Below, in pieces: positions 1 through 5,824 of a stretch of DNA of 6,574 nt. The stretch's first letter is position 1, and the number at the start of each line of letters is the position of its first letter. The stretch comes from DASUME01 sp041179425 (lineage in GTDB: Bacteria > Myxococcota_A > Polyangia > Polyangiales > DASUME01). The notes beneath the pieces are model-generated. The model made no database searches and was not told where the DNA came from. It saw only the letters and a program-made list of their open reading frames with translations. The position numbers were made by a program, and so were the translations under genes. Location of the stretch: contig JBEGTL010000464.1 of the NCBI GenBank assembly GCA_041179425.1, forward strand, positions 1-6,574, in the 5' to 3' direction.

Positions 1-43
1 TCAAGACAGACGATGACCCCCTCAAGGGTCTAGGGTTGTAGCG

Positions 44-64
44 CTACTAAGCCACTACTAAGCC
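44..64. repeat. 10-bp direct repeat, two copies
   Basis: The 10-mer CTACTAAGCC occurs at 44-53 and again at 55-64, separated by one base. Just before it, 38-47 is a perfect 10-bp palindrome (GTAGCGCTAC). This stretch is less GC-rich than its surroundings and has no coding frame I trust. It could be a paired regulator site for a gene outside the window or chance local duplication. Nothing in the sequence decides between these. Confidence 0.6.
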
Positions 65-106
65 CCGCTCTGCCGGGCCTGCACGCGCGGTACGCTGTCA
101 GTCGAT

Positions 107-249
107 GTAACAGGGTCGCATGACGTGCGAGGTGCCGCCGCTTCCGAAGAGCCCCCGGAGCGTACTCATGTTACTCATGTACGTGAGGAGGCACCGGAGG
201 AAGCGGTGGCGGAGCGCAACGCGCCTCGCGCGTCAGGCGGCCCTGTTAC
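107..249 (+). repeat. Long rod-like foldback element, candidate structured RNA or MITE-like repeat
   Basis: Bases 107-135 pair with 221-249: of 29 positions, 25 are Watson-Crick, three are G.U (116/240, 126/230, 133/223) and one is mismatched (120/236). The fold continues inward with 136-145 against 199-208 (10 pairs, one of them G.U at 137/207) after a 12-nt bulge at 209-220. Weaker stems follow at 151-156/187-192 (one mismatch) and 161-165/179-183. The whole folds as one rod of about 143 nt. All four wobbles are U.G when the plus strand is read as RNA and would be A/C mismatches on the minus strand, which favours a plus-strand transcript. The right arm covers the stop codon of the minus-strand NifU-C-like gene. 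It has no U tract and is much longer than a usual intrinsic terminator. It could instead be a small non-autonomous mobile element, but no target-site duplication is evident at its ends. Confidence 0.75.
163..180. repeat. 9-bp tandem duplication in the tip of the foldback
   Basis: TACTCATGT at 163-171 is repeated exactly and head-to-tail at 172-180, inside the apical part of the 107-249 foldback. The duplication looks recent because it is perfect. It changes the loop without disturbing the main stem. Confidence 0.7.
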
Positions 250-470
250 GCTAGGACTTCTACCTTTACGTCTGTCCCCGTGGCGTGGCGCAGGGCTGGC
301 AGCACGAAGCTCTGCACAGTGTACGCGACGCTGGGACAGCCGCGGTAGGCGCCGCCGAAGCGCAGCGACACGACGCCGTCTTTGACGCTCACCAGCTCGA
401 CCGTCCCGCCCTCGGCAGCGAAGAGCGGCATGAGCACATCACGAAGCATCGTTTCGATCTGATCTCGCAC
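246..470 (-). CDS. Small NifU C-terminal (Nfu)-domain-like protein with an incomplete CxxC
   Basis: About 74 residues resembling the NifU C-terminal domain, which in Nfu/NifU proteins carries or delivers an Fe-S cluster to client proteins. The order of elements fits: an amphipathic helix (MLRDVLMPLF), the AEGGTVELV segment matching the family's ADGGDVELV, a beta strand with GVVSLRFGGA, the GCPS turn, a second helix and a closing DVKVEV strand. The family's CxxC cluster-binding pair is broken. The first Cys position is Tyr (TAC, 345-347) and only the second Cys (336-338) remains, so cluster binding as in canonical Nfu is doubtful. The start is uncertain: I chose GTG at 470, with AGAGGC immediately upstream. 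ATG at 449 gives 67 residues, and the open frame runs to 761 but overlaps the divergent FHA gene there. The stop at 246-248 lies in the right arm of the foldback. It could be a degenerate, non-Fe-S member of the family. Confidence 0.62.
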   Translation of the reverse strand: MRDQIETMLRDVLMPLFAAEGGTVELVSVKDGVVSLRFGGAYRGCPSVAYTVQSFVLPALRHATGTDVKVEVLA

Positions 471-693
471 CGCCTCTAAGAGTACACGAACGATTCTTCG
501 CGAGGGAAGGGCGCTTCGGTACGCGGGGCTGCGCTGCCGCACGGGTTTGTGAGCTAGACCGGTGTCCGCTCTTCGGGCGACCTTACTTTTCGCGCTTGAT
601 CGCTGCGCCGCGGGGCCCTCCATCGATTGGCTCTGGATTGTCCCAAGCCCCGGCTGGCATGATCGATCTCGCGACTCTCTCCTCGTCGCCAGG

Positions 694-1593
694 ATGTATG
701 TGGCGCGCTTTCGCCTTCGATTCTTGCTGCAAGAGCTCGACCTGATCGGGCCGGTGGTCACCCTTGGGCGTAGCTCGGAGTGTCAGATCACCCTCGAAGA
801 CCCGCTGGTGTCGCGCGTGCACGCAGAGCTCACGGTGACCGATAGCTACGTACGTGTGCGTGACCTCGGCAGCCGCAACGGCGTGCGCGTGAATGGCGAG
901 CTCATCACGGGGGAGACCGGGCTCGAGCACAACGACCGGCTGCGGCTCGGCTCGCAAGACATGGTGTTCCTCGCGCTGGCGGGCGGGGTAGAGGGCACGG
1001 CTCGTTTGCCGCGGGCGACAGGGTCCATGGCGCACTGCCGTCAGTGTGAGCGCCCCTTCCCGGGCGAATCGGCGGCCTGTCCGCACTGTGGTGAGCGTAC
1101 GACCAGTGCCTTCGCCGCGAGCGACGGGCCCGAGACCATCACCGGCGTGGAGCTGGGCGACGCTCCGAGCTGGACCTTCCGCTTGATCGCCGAGGTCGTC
1201 GAACGTGCGCTGACCGCGGGTCGGGCACCCGAGGCCGAGCGTATGCTCGAGCGCGCGGCACGCGATATCGACGCTCGATTGCTGCGTGGCCGCAAGATCG
1301 GGCGCGACCAAGTGCTCGAGGCCAGCCGCTTCGCCCTGCGCTTGGCCAAGCTCAAGATGCGACCCGAGTGGGCCGCATGGGCCCTCTCGCTACACGCTGC
1401 CGAGCAGCTGATGCCCGCCGCCGAGACGGTGGAGCTGCTCGCGTCGCTCGAGCCGCTGAGCTTCGAGGCGGTGCGGCCCGCCCTCGAGTCGCTGTTGAGC
1501 CACCACCTCGAGACCAGCGCGAGCAACAAAAGCCTAGAAGACAGCGCGATCGAGCAGCGGATCGCCGAGCTACTCCCCCGCAACGTCGGTTAA
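694..1593 (+). CDS. FHA-domain protein with zinc ribbon and helical C-terminus
   Basis: 299 residues. An FHA domain, which binds phosphothreonine peptides, occupies about residues 5-95. Its signature residues are present: Gly25-Arg26, Ser40 and His43 in SRVHAE, the LGSRNG loop with Asn62, and VNG after it. Residues 115-132 form a C-x2-C-x10-C-x2-C zinc ribbon (Cys115, 118, 129, 132). From about residue 162 to the end the chain is rich in Ala, Leu, Glu and Arg, and looks all-helical. No signal peptide or membrane segment is visible, so it should be cytoplasmic. It probably acts as an adaptor reading Ser/Thr-kinase phosphorylation, a signalling mode common in myxobacteria; no kinase is in the window. 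The start is ATG 694 because FHA homology begins within a few residues of it. The frame is open to GTG 562, but that 44-residue extension is low-complexity and unlike the family. No strong ribosome site precedes 694, so the start is moderate. It is transcribed divergently from the NifU-C-like gene. Confidence 0.88.
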   Translation: MYVARFRLRFLLQELDLIGPVVTLGRSSECQITLEDPLVSRVHAELTVTDSYVRVRDLGSRNGVRVNGELITGETGLEHNDRLRLGSQDMVFLALAGGVEGTARLPRATGSMAHCRQCERPFPGESAACPHCGERTTSAFAASDGPETITGVELGDAPSWTFRLIAEVVERALTAGRAPEAERMLERAARDIDARLLRGRKIGRDQVLEASRFALRLAKLKMRPEWAAWALSLHAAEQLMPAAETVELLASLEPLSFEAVRPALESLLSHHLETSASNKSLEDSAIEQRIAELLPRNVG

Positions 1594-1648
1594 ACAGTAT
1601 CGCCTGGGGCTGGACCCGCTTTGCGATGTTTGGGGCCTTAAACGTTGA

Positions 1649-1678
1649 AACCCTCCGGCGCTGATGCGCTGGAGGGTT
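1649..1678. terminator. Hairpin terminator between convergent genes
   Basis: A 13-pair stem (one G.T at 1657/1670) around the tetraloop TGAT; the outer eight pairs are AACCCTCC with GGAGGGTT. It lies 55 nt past the FHA gene stop and 40 nt past the stop of the minus-strand membrane-protein gene, so it can serve both. On the minus strand the stem runs into TTTCAACGTTT, a modest T-rich tail. On the plus strand it is followed by G-rich sequence, so intrinsic termination is more convincing for the minus-strand gene. Confidence 0.72.
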
Positions 1679-1718
1679 GGGGGTCGCTCGTCTGACGGCG
1701 GCTCGCCTGAAGCCGCTC

Positions 1719-2999
1719 TCAGTTGAGGGACTGGAGCTTCACGACGTTGCCGAGGGACTTGGTCAGCTGGCCCTGGATCTCGACCGTCTGGTCGGCGAGG
1801 GTCTTGGCTTCCATCAGCTCGCGAGCGAAGTTCTGGAACTGGTTGGTCGCGCCCGAGAGCACGTCGCCGCTGCGGCCCTTGTCTATCATGATCACGTAGT
1901 CGCTCGTCTTCGAGCCGAGATCTTCACCGGCAAACAGCTTCTTCTCGTACGAGCCCTGGCGGGTGTTGGCGGTGACCTTGCCGTCTTCGCCCTTGGTGAC
2001 GGCCACGATGCCGCAGCCGAAGTCCTTGTCGGCCTTGAACGGGATGCAGCCGTAGTCGGTGAGCGCGAGGTCGCCCGCCGACTTCGCCGAGCGGGTCAGA
2101 CCCTCTTTGGCGTTGGGCGTGAGCGCCTTGGCACCCAAGCTGGTGAGCTTGGCCCAGAGCAGGTTGGTGTTGTTGTAGTACTGGAAGAGCAGGTCGACCG
2201 ACGCCGGCTCGAGCGCGCGGTAGTGCTTCCTCGAGAACACATCGGCGGGGAAGGGCTTTTCGAGCTTGCGCAGCTCTTCGATGGCCTTGAAGTCGAGCTC
2301 GATGCCCTTGCCGGCAGCAGGGGCCGCGGACTTGACGGCGCGGTCGAGCAGCTTCTGCGCGTCTTCGACCTTGGGCGTCGCAGCACCCACGGCGTTGTAG
2401 ACGTCTTTGGCGTCTTGGAGGACGAGATCGTAGAGCTGACGCTCGCGCTGCGTACCGCCGACGAACCAGCCGACCAGCACGCCGACCGCCGCCGCGACGA
2501 GCGCGGCGATGATGAACTTGCCACCGCTCTTACGACCGATCTCGGCGTCATCGACAGCCTTGTCGTCGAAGACGAGCCGAACCTCGCGAGCTGCCTGCAC
2601 GGGCTGGGCCTGTGCGAACGGATCGGCCGAGGCGGGCTGGCTCACGCGCTGCGGAGGCGGGGCCGAGAGAGGGCCCGGCGCGTGACTGGGTACGGAGAAC
2701 GGTGCGCCGGCGCCGGGCGGCGGCCCGAACGGATCGTTGGTCGGCTGCATGCTGCGACCCGTGCTGGCGGGTACCCGACCGGTCTGCGAAGGCATTGAGT
2801 TACGCGGGCCTGGAACCGGTGCGAACGGTGCAGGGACCTCCGCGCCGCGCGGGATTCCGGGGTTCGCTCCGCCGGGCATGGGCAGAGGCGCCGGAATGCC
2901 GGACACGGGCCCGGGCATGCTCGGCGCGCCACCGGGGGCACGCCCGAGACGGGCCTTGAGGTCTTTGATGTCTCTCGCTTTTTTGGGCTGCTCTGACAT
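1719..2999 (-). CDS. Proline-rich, single-pass inner-membrane protein of unknown function
   Basis: 426 residues in three parts. Residues 1-20 are basic and helical (contain KDLKARLGR). Residues 21-135 are low-complexity, rich in Pro, Gly, Ala and Ser, with repeated NDPF/ADPF-like spots. One hydrophobic segment at about 162-182 follows a basic stretch (GRKSGGK), which by the positive-inside rule puts the N-terminus in the cytoplasm and residues 183-426 in the periplasm. The periplasmic part is mostly predicted helix, with a YYNNTNLLWAKL segment near 274-285, two Cys (318 and 329) that could form a disulphide, and a helix-rich end. I do not recognise a catalytic motif or a named family. The KDLKARLGR-type N-terminus is, from memory, seen on several Myxococcota proteins. 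A disordered cytoplasmic arm plus a periplasmic domain suggests an envelope scaffold or sensor, but this is inference. The ATG at 2999 fits the conserved-looking N-terminus; no strong ribosome site precedes it. Confidence 0.8.
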   Translation of the reverse strand: MSEQPKKARDIKDLKARLGRAPGGAPSMPGPVSGIPAPLPMPGGANPGIPRGAEVPAPFAPVPGPRNSMPSQTGRVPASTGRSMQPTNDPFGPPPGAGAPFSVPSHAPGPLSAPPPQRVSQPASADPFAQAQPVQAAREVRLVFDDKAVDDAEIGRKSGGKFIIAALVAAAVGVLVGWFVGGTQRERQLYDLVLQDAKDVYNAVGAATPKVEDAQKLLDRAVKSAAPAAGKGIELDFKAIEELRKLEKPFPADVFSRKHYRALEPASVDLLFQYYNNTNLLWAKLTSLGAKALTPNAKEGLTRSAKSAGDLALTDYGCIPFKADKDFGCGIVAVTKGEDGKVTANTRQGSYEKKLFAGEDLGSKTSDYVIMIDKGRSGDVLSGATNQFQNFARELMEAKTLADQTVEIQGQLTKSLGNVVKLQSLN

Positions 3000-3120
3000 G
3001 TTTTTCAGCGTTCTCTGGGCGCGCGGATAAAACTAGGGCGCTGCAGTACAGAGCCCAGTGAAACGGCGCGAAGGTATCTGCCGCCTGTTCTCGATGTCAA
3101 GCGTTGCCTCGAATGTGAGA

Positions 3121-3189
3121 GCTGGCCCACGGTGTCAGAAACACCTCTTCGCTCGAGCACCTGAGTGTCCCGCGCGAGGAAGGGCCAGC
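3121..3189 (+). promoter_or_regulatory. Possible structured leader of the trpG-trpC cluster
   Basis: GCTGGCCC (3121-3128) is a perfect inverted repeat of GGGCCAGC (3182-3189). It encloses a small hairpin, GGTGT/ACACC at 3131-3135 and 3141-3145. A further 5-bp hairpin (3189-3193/3198-3202) touches the ribosome site of the first gene. Such nesting could form a leader structure or operator. I found no Trp-codon-rich leader peptide, no T-box signature and no U-tract, so classical attenuation is not supported. In GC-rich DNA an 8-bp inverted repeat can arise by chance. Confidence 0.25.
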
Positions 3190-3201
3190 GACCTCGCGGT
3201 C

Positions 3202-3206
3202 GAAGG
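3202..3206 (+). promoter_or_regulatory. Ribosome binding site that decides the amidotransferase start
   Basis: GAAGG ends six bases before ATG 3213, a normal Shine-Dalgarno spacing. The alternative ATG at 3240, directly before the LLVVDNHDSF motif, has no such sequence in front of it. Translation is therefore placed at 3213, which adds nine residues (MTSWSTSTH) before the conserved domain. Confidence 0.6.
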
Positions 3207-3212
3207 TCGGAC

Positions 3213-3821
3213 ATGACATCTTGGTCGACATCTACGCACATGCTGCTGGTCGTCGACAACCACGATTCCTTCACCTGGAACCTAGTTCACGCGCTGGCCC
3301 GGTTTGCTACCGATGTCGCGGTGGTACAAGGCGCCGACGTCAGCGTAAGTGGCGTCCTCGGCCAGTCGCCGCGCGGAATTGTTCTTACCCCAGGTCCGGG
3401 ACGGCCCGAGCAGGCGGGCGTGGGCCTCGCACTGGTGCAAGCGCTCGCCTCGTCGGTGTGCATTCCGCTGCTCGGAGTGTGCCTCGGCCACCAGATTGTG
3501 TGCACTGCTCTGGGCGCGCGCGTCGTCCACGCCGACCGCCTCATGCACGGCCGCACCTCGCCGTTGGTGCACGACGGAGGCGGGCTGTTCGTCGGACTGC
3601 CGGCCTCGTTCGAAGTGGCTCGCTACCACTCCCTGATCGTCGACGAGCGCACGCTGCCTTCCTCTCTGATCGCGAGCGCGCACACCGACCAGGGCGAGCT
3701 GATGGCGGTGCGCCACGTCGCGCTGCCCATCGAGAGCGTTCAGTTCCACCCGGAGTCGTTCATGACGGAGCACGGCCTGACCATGGTGCGACGCTTCGTC
3801 GAGCGGCTACCCGTGCGCTAA
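3213..3821 (+). CDS. trpG: Anthranilate/aminodeoxychorismate synthase glutamine amidotransferase subunit (TrpG/PabA type)
   Basis: 202 residues, one class I glutamine amidotransferase domain. It hydrolyses glutamine and channels ammonia to a chorismate-using partner (TrpE for anthranilate, PabB for aminodeoxychorismate). Visible motifs: LLVVDNHDSFTWNLVH at the N-terminus, TPGPGRPEQAG for the oxyanion/substrate loop, GVCLGHQ with nucleophile Cys90, MHGRTSPL, YHSLIV, and QFHPES with His179 and Glu181 completing the triad. Length matches free-standing family members (about 190 residues) plus a short N-terminal extension. Neither trpE nor pabB is in the window, so the partner must be encoded elsewhere. 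The adjacent trpC, nine bases downstream, argues for a tryptophan role, though in many bacteria one such subunit serves both tryptophan and folate. Start chosen by the GAAGG site; ATG 3240 is the alternative. Catalytic residues are intact and I expect an active enzyme. Confidence 0.93.
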   Translation: MTSWSTSTHMLLVVDNHDSFTWNLVHALARFATDVAVVQGADVSVSGVLGQSPRGIVLTPGPGRPEQAGVGLALVQALASSVCIPLLGVCLGHQIVCTALGARVVHADRLMHGRTSPLVHDGGGLFVGLPASFEVARYHSLIVDERTLPSSLIASAHTDQGELMAVRHVALPIESVQFHPESFMTEHGLTMVRRFVERLPVR

Positions 3822-3830
3822 GAGACCGTC

Positions 3831-4655
3831 GTGAGCTCGCCTTCTCCCAGCTCGGTTCTGCCTGCACCCATCGATCACCTCGCGCGCATCGTCGAGCGCA
3901 AACGTTTCGAGGTGGCGCGTCGTGTGCGCCGCGCGAGCCGCTTCGTGGCACTGGCGGAGTGCGCGCCGTTGCCTCAAAACGACTTGATCGCAGCGCTGCG
4001 CCGCGGGCCGGGGCAGCCGCCACGCGTGATCGCGGAGATCAAGCTACGCAGCCCGAGCGCGGGCGAGATCCGACCGCGTGTCGCCGGTGAGCTCGCCACC
4101 ATCGCGGCCGGCTACCAGCGAGGGGGTGCCGCCGCCATCAGCGTGCTGTGTGACGGCCCCGGCTTTGGCGGCTCTCCGCTCGACGTGCGCCGCGTGGCCG
4201 CGCGCGTGCAGCGGCCCGTGCTGTTCAAGGAGTTCGTGCTCGACCCGGTGCAGGTCGACTGCGCGCGTGCGGTGGGGGCGAGCTACGTCCTGCTCCTGGT
4301 CCGTGTGCTCTCCGATGCAGAGCTACGACGGCTCATCCGCGAGGTGCGCGCGCGTGGGCTCGAGCCCGTGGTCGAAGCCGCCGATGCCGACGAGCTGGCC
4401 CGGGCGCTGGCTACCGACGCGGCCATCGTGGGCGTCAACGCGCGCGATCTGCGCAGCTTCACGGTCGACAAGCACCACGCGGGCGCGCTCATCGACACCA
4501 TTCCCAGCGATCGTGTCGCCGTCTTCATGTCGGGGGTACGCACGCGCGAGGACTTCGTTCGCGTCGCCGGGACGCGCGCCGATGCAGTGCTCATCGGCGA
4601 AGGATTGATGCGCGATGCCAATCCCGGAGCAAAGCTCGCCGAGTTGCTGCGGTAA
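3831..4655 (+). CDS. trpC: Indole-3-glycerol-phosphate synthase
   Basis: 274 residues, (beta/alpha)8 barrel. It catalyses ring closure and decarboxylation of carboxyphenylamino-deoxyribulose phosphate to indole-3-glycerol phosphate in cytoplasmic tryptophan synthesis. Matches to the known active site: Glu69 and Lys71 in IAEIKLRSPSAG, Lys133 in FKEFVLDP, Glu182 in VVEAADADE, Asn203 and Arg205 in VGVNARDL, Ser234 in MSGV, and the phosphate-binding ADAVLIGEGLM at 250-260. The usual Lys-Asp-Phe around the catalytic lysine is Lys-Glu-Phe here, and the usual SVLTD is SVLCD; both are mild changes. The first 15 residues are a variable extension. The start is GTG 3831, nine bases after the trpG stop, with AAGAGA overlapping that stop as a weak ribosome site; the spacing implies cotranscription. 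There is no fused TrpF domain, unlike in enterobacteria. All catalytic residues are present, so it should be active. Confidence 0.95.
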   Translation: MSSPSPSSVLPAPIDHLARIVERKRFEVARRVRRASRFVALAECAPLPQNDLIAALRRGPGQPPRVIAEIKLRSPSAGEIRPRVAGELATIAAGYQRGGAAAISVLCDGPGFGGSPLDVRRVAARVQRPVLFKEFVLDPVQVDCARAVGASYVLLLVRVLSDAELRRLIREVRARGLEPVVEAADADELARALATDAAIVGVNARDLRSFTVDKHHAGALIDTIPSDRVAVFMSGVRTREDFVRVAGTRADAVLIGEGLMRDANPGAKLAELLR

Positions 4656-4685
4656 CCGCGCGCGCCCTGCGCTATACACGAAGCC

Positions 4686-5750
4686 GTGGAGACCGTACTC
4701 GTCACCGGTGCAGCAGGAACTGTCGGCAACTACGTGGCGCGCCTGTGCGAAGCCGCGGGCTACGCGGTCGTCGCGAGCGACACCAACGAGCGGGGCATAC
4801 GCCAGCCCACGCGCGGTCGTATCGAGGCGGGCGACCTCACCGAGCGCGACGTCCGGGCGCGTGCGCTCCTGGGCGTCGACCACGTCATTCATACTGCGGC
4901 GCTGCTCGACGCGTCGACGCATGCGGCGCGCCTCGGCCAGGTCAACACCGACCTGGTCATGCAGCTGTTCGAGCAAGCTGCCGAGCAACACGTCAAACGC
5001 TTCGTACACATGTCGACCTGCATGCTGTACGCGGCAGGCGACGGCGCGCCGCTGACCGAAGACGCGGCCACCGCGCCGCGCGGTCCGCACGGACTGTCCA
5101 AGCTAGGGGCCGAGGCCTTTTTGCGCGGTCGTGGCCGTGGCGACGGTCCGGCCTGGACCATCCTGCGCGCGGCTCCGGTGTACGGCAGGCGAGGGCGGCA
5201 CTTCGCTGCCAGCTTGCTGGCCATTGGTCCGCTGCAGCGCTTGTTCACGCCGCTCTTGCCGCGCGTCACCGGCGGGCCTCGGCACAGCTTCGTCCACGCC
5301 GAAGACGTCGCGCGCGCGCTGCTGTTCACGCTCAACGACGCACGCACGCACTACGGCATCTACAATGTCGCCGACGACGACCCCATGCCGCTCGGCGATC
5401 GGCTCGCCCGCACCTACGAGGCCTACGGCTTGCGCTCGGTCAACGTGGGAGACATCCCCGACTTCATGGTCGCACTGGCCGAGCGCACGGCACGCACGCC
5501 TGGCGCGCTGCGCGCCTTCGACGCCAGCGTGCTCGCGCTCTGGCGAGGCGTCGTCGTACGCCACGGTCTCAAGCCCGCGCTGCGCCCGCGCATCGATCGC
5601 GAAGCGGTAACGCTGCTCGACGACGCGCTCGTGGTCGACACCTCGCGGTTGCGTGCACTCGGTTTTAAGCCGAGGCACTCCAACTTCGGGGCGGGATGGG
5701 CAGACGTCCTCCGCTGGTATCAAGCCGAAAACTGGGTGCCTAGGTACTAG
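4686..5750 (+). CDS. NAD-dependent epimerase/dehydratase (extended SDR) with His in place of catalytic Tyr
   Basis: 354 residues with a Rossmann fold. The glycine motif is G8-A-A-G11-T-V-G14 in VTGAAGTVGNYV, and Asp32 at the end of the second strand favours NAD over NADP. DHVIHTAAL at 65-73 and FVHMSTCMLY at 106-115 match the extended-SDR core, with Ser110/Thr111 as the catalytic hydroxyl. The YxxxK position reads H135-G-L-S-K139, so the general-base Tyr is His (CAC at 5088-5090) while Lys is kept. SFVHAEDVARALL at 201-213 is the usual substrate-side motif. The C-terminal part (about 230-354) is less conserved and ends in WYQAENWVPRY. The substrate cannot be named; nucleotide sugars and sterol-like substrates are both used by relatives. 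It starts at GTG 4686, 30 bases after trpC, probably in the same operon. No clear ribosome site precedes it; CTATACA at 4673-4679 resembles a -10 box, so a separate or leaderless start is possible. Confidence 0.87.
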   Translation: METVLVTGAAGTVGNYVARLCEAAGYAVVASDTNERGIRQPTRGRIEAGDLTERDVRARALLGVDHVIHTAALLDASTHAARLGQVNTDLVMQLFEQAAEQHVKRFVHMSTCMLYAAGDGAPLTEDAATAPRGPHGLSKLGAEAFLRGRGRGDGPAWTILRAAPVYGRRGRHFAASLLAIGPLQRLFTPLLPRVTGGPRHSFVHAEDVARALLFTLNDARTHYGIYNVADDDPMPLGDRLARTYEAYGLRSVNVGDIPDFMVALAERTARTPGALRAFDASVLALWRGVVVRHGLKPALRPRIDREAVTLLDDALVVDTSRLRALGFKPRHSNFGAGWADVLRWYQAENWVPRY

Positions 5751-5776
5751 GCCTCAGCTGTCCGTCTCAGATCGAG

Positions 5777-5824
5777 GACGAGCACGTCAACGAGCACGAG
5801 GACGAACACGTCAACGAGCACGAG
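5777..5824. repeat. 24-bp tandem repeat built from ACGNNN hexamers
   Basis: Two adjacent 24-bp units (5777-5800 and 5801-5824) are identical except for one base (G5782 versus A5806). Each is four hexamers of the form ACGNNN (such as ACGAGC, ACGTCA, ACGAAC). Diverged hexamer sequence continues to about 5856, and its reverse complement reappears at 5930-5972. Translated in one frame it would read as alternating Asp/Glu/His/Val/Asn, but it lies outside any convincing gene. Confidence 0.85.

Noticed and set aside
15..30. GACCC/GGGTC hairpin as a terminator
   Set aside because: Only five pairs with a 6-nt loop and no T tract; ordinary for this base composition.
1..41. Possible C-terminal tail of a plus-strand gene entering from the left (frame ending in TAG at 39-41, last residues KTDDDPLKGLGL)
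   Set aside because: Only 12 codons are visible, two other plus frames also close within 33 bases, and there is no homology to judge, so I cannot support a gene.
107..249. Retron msr-msd or group II intron remnant
   Set aside because: Long inverted repeats are present, but there is no reverse transcriptase, domain V-like hairpin or effector gene anywhere in the window.
562..693. GTG 562 as the true start of the FHA protein
   Set aside because: The 44 extra residues show no family similarity, and FHA homology begins right after ATG 694.
1677..2798. 373-codon open frame on the plus strand
   Set aside because: It is antisense to the membrane-protein gene, whose membrane segment and coherent architecture make it the real frame; the plus frame is a GC-rich shadow.
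3000..3212. Specific sigma-70 promoters in the divergent region
   Set aside because: A few AT-rich hexamers exist (near 3029-3034) but none forms a convincing -35/-10 pair at the right spacing.
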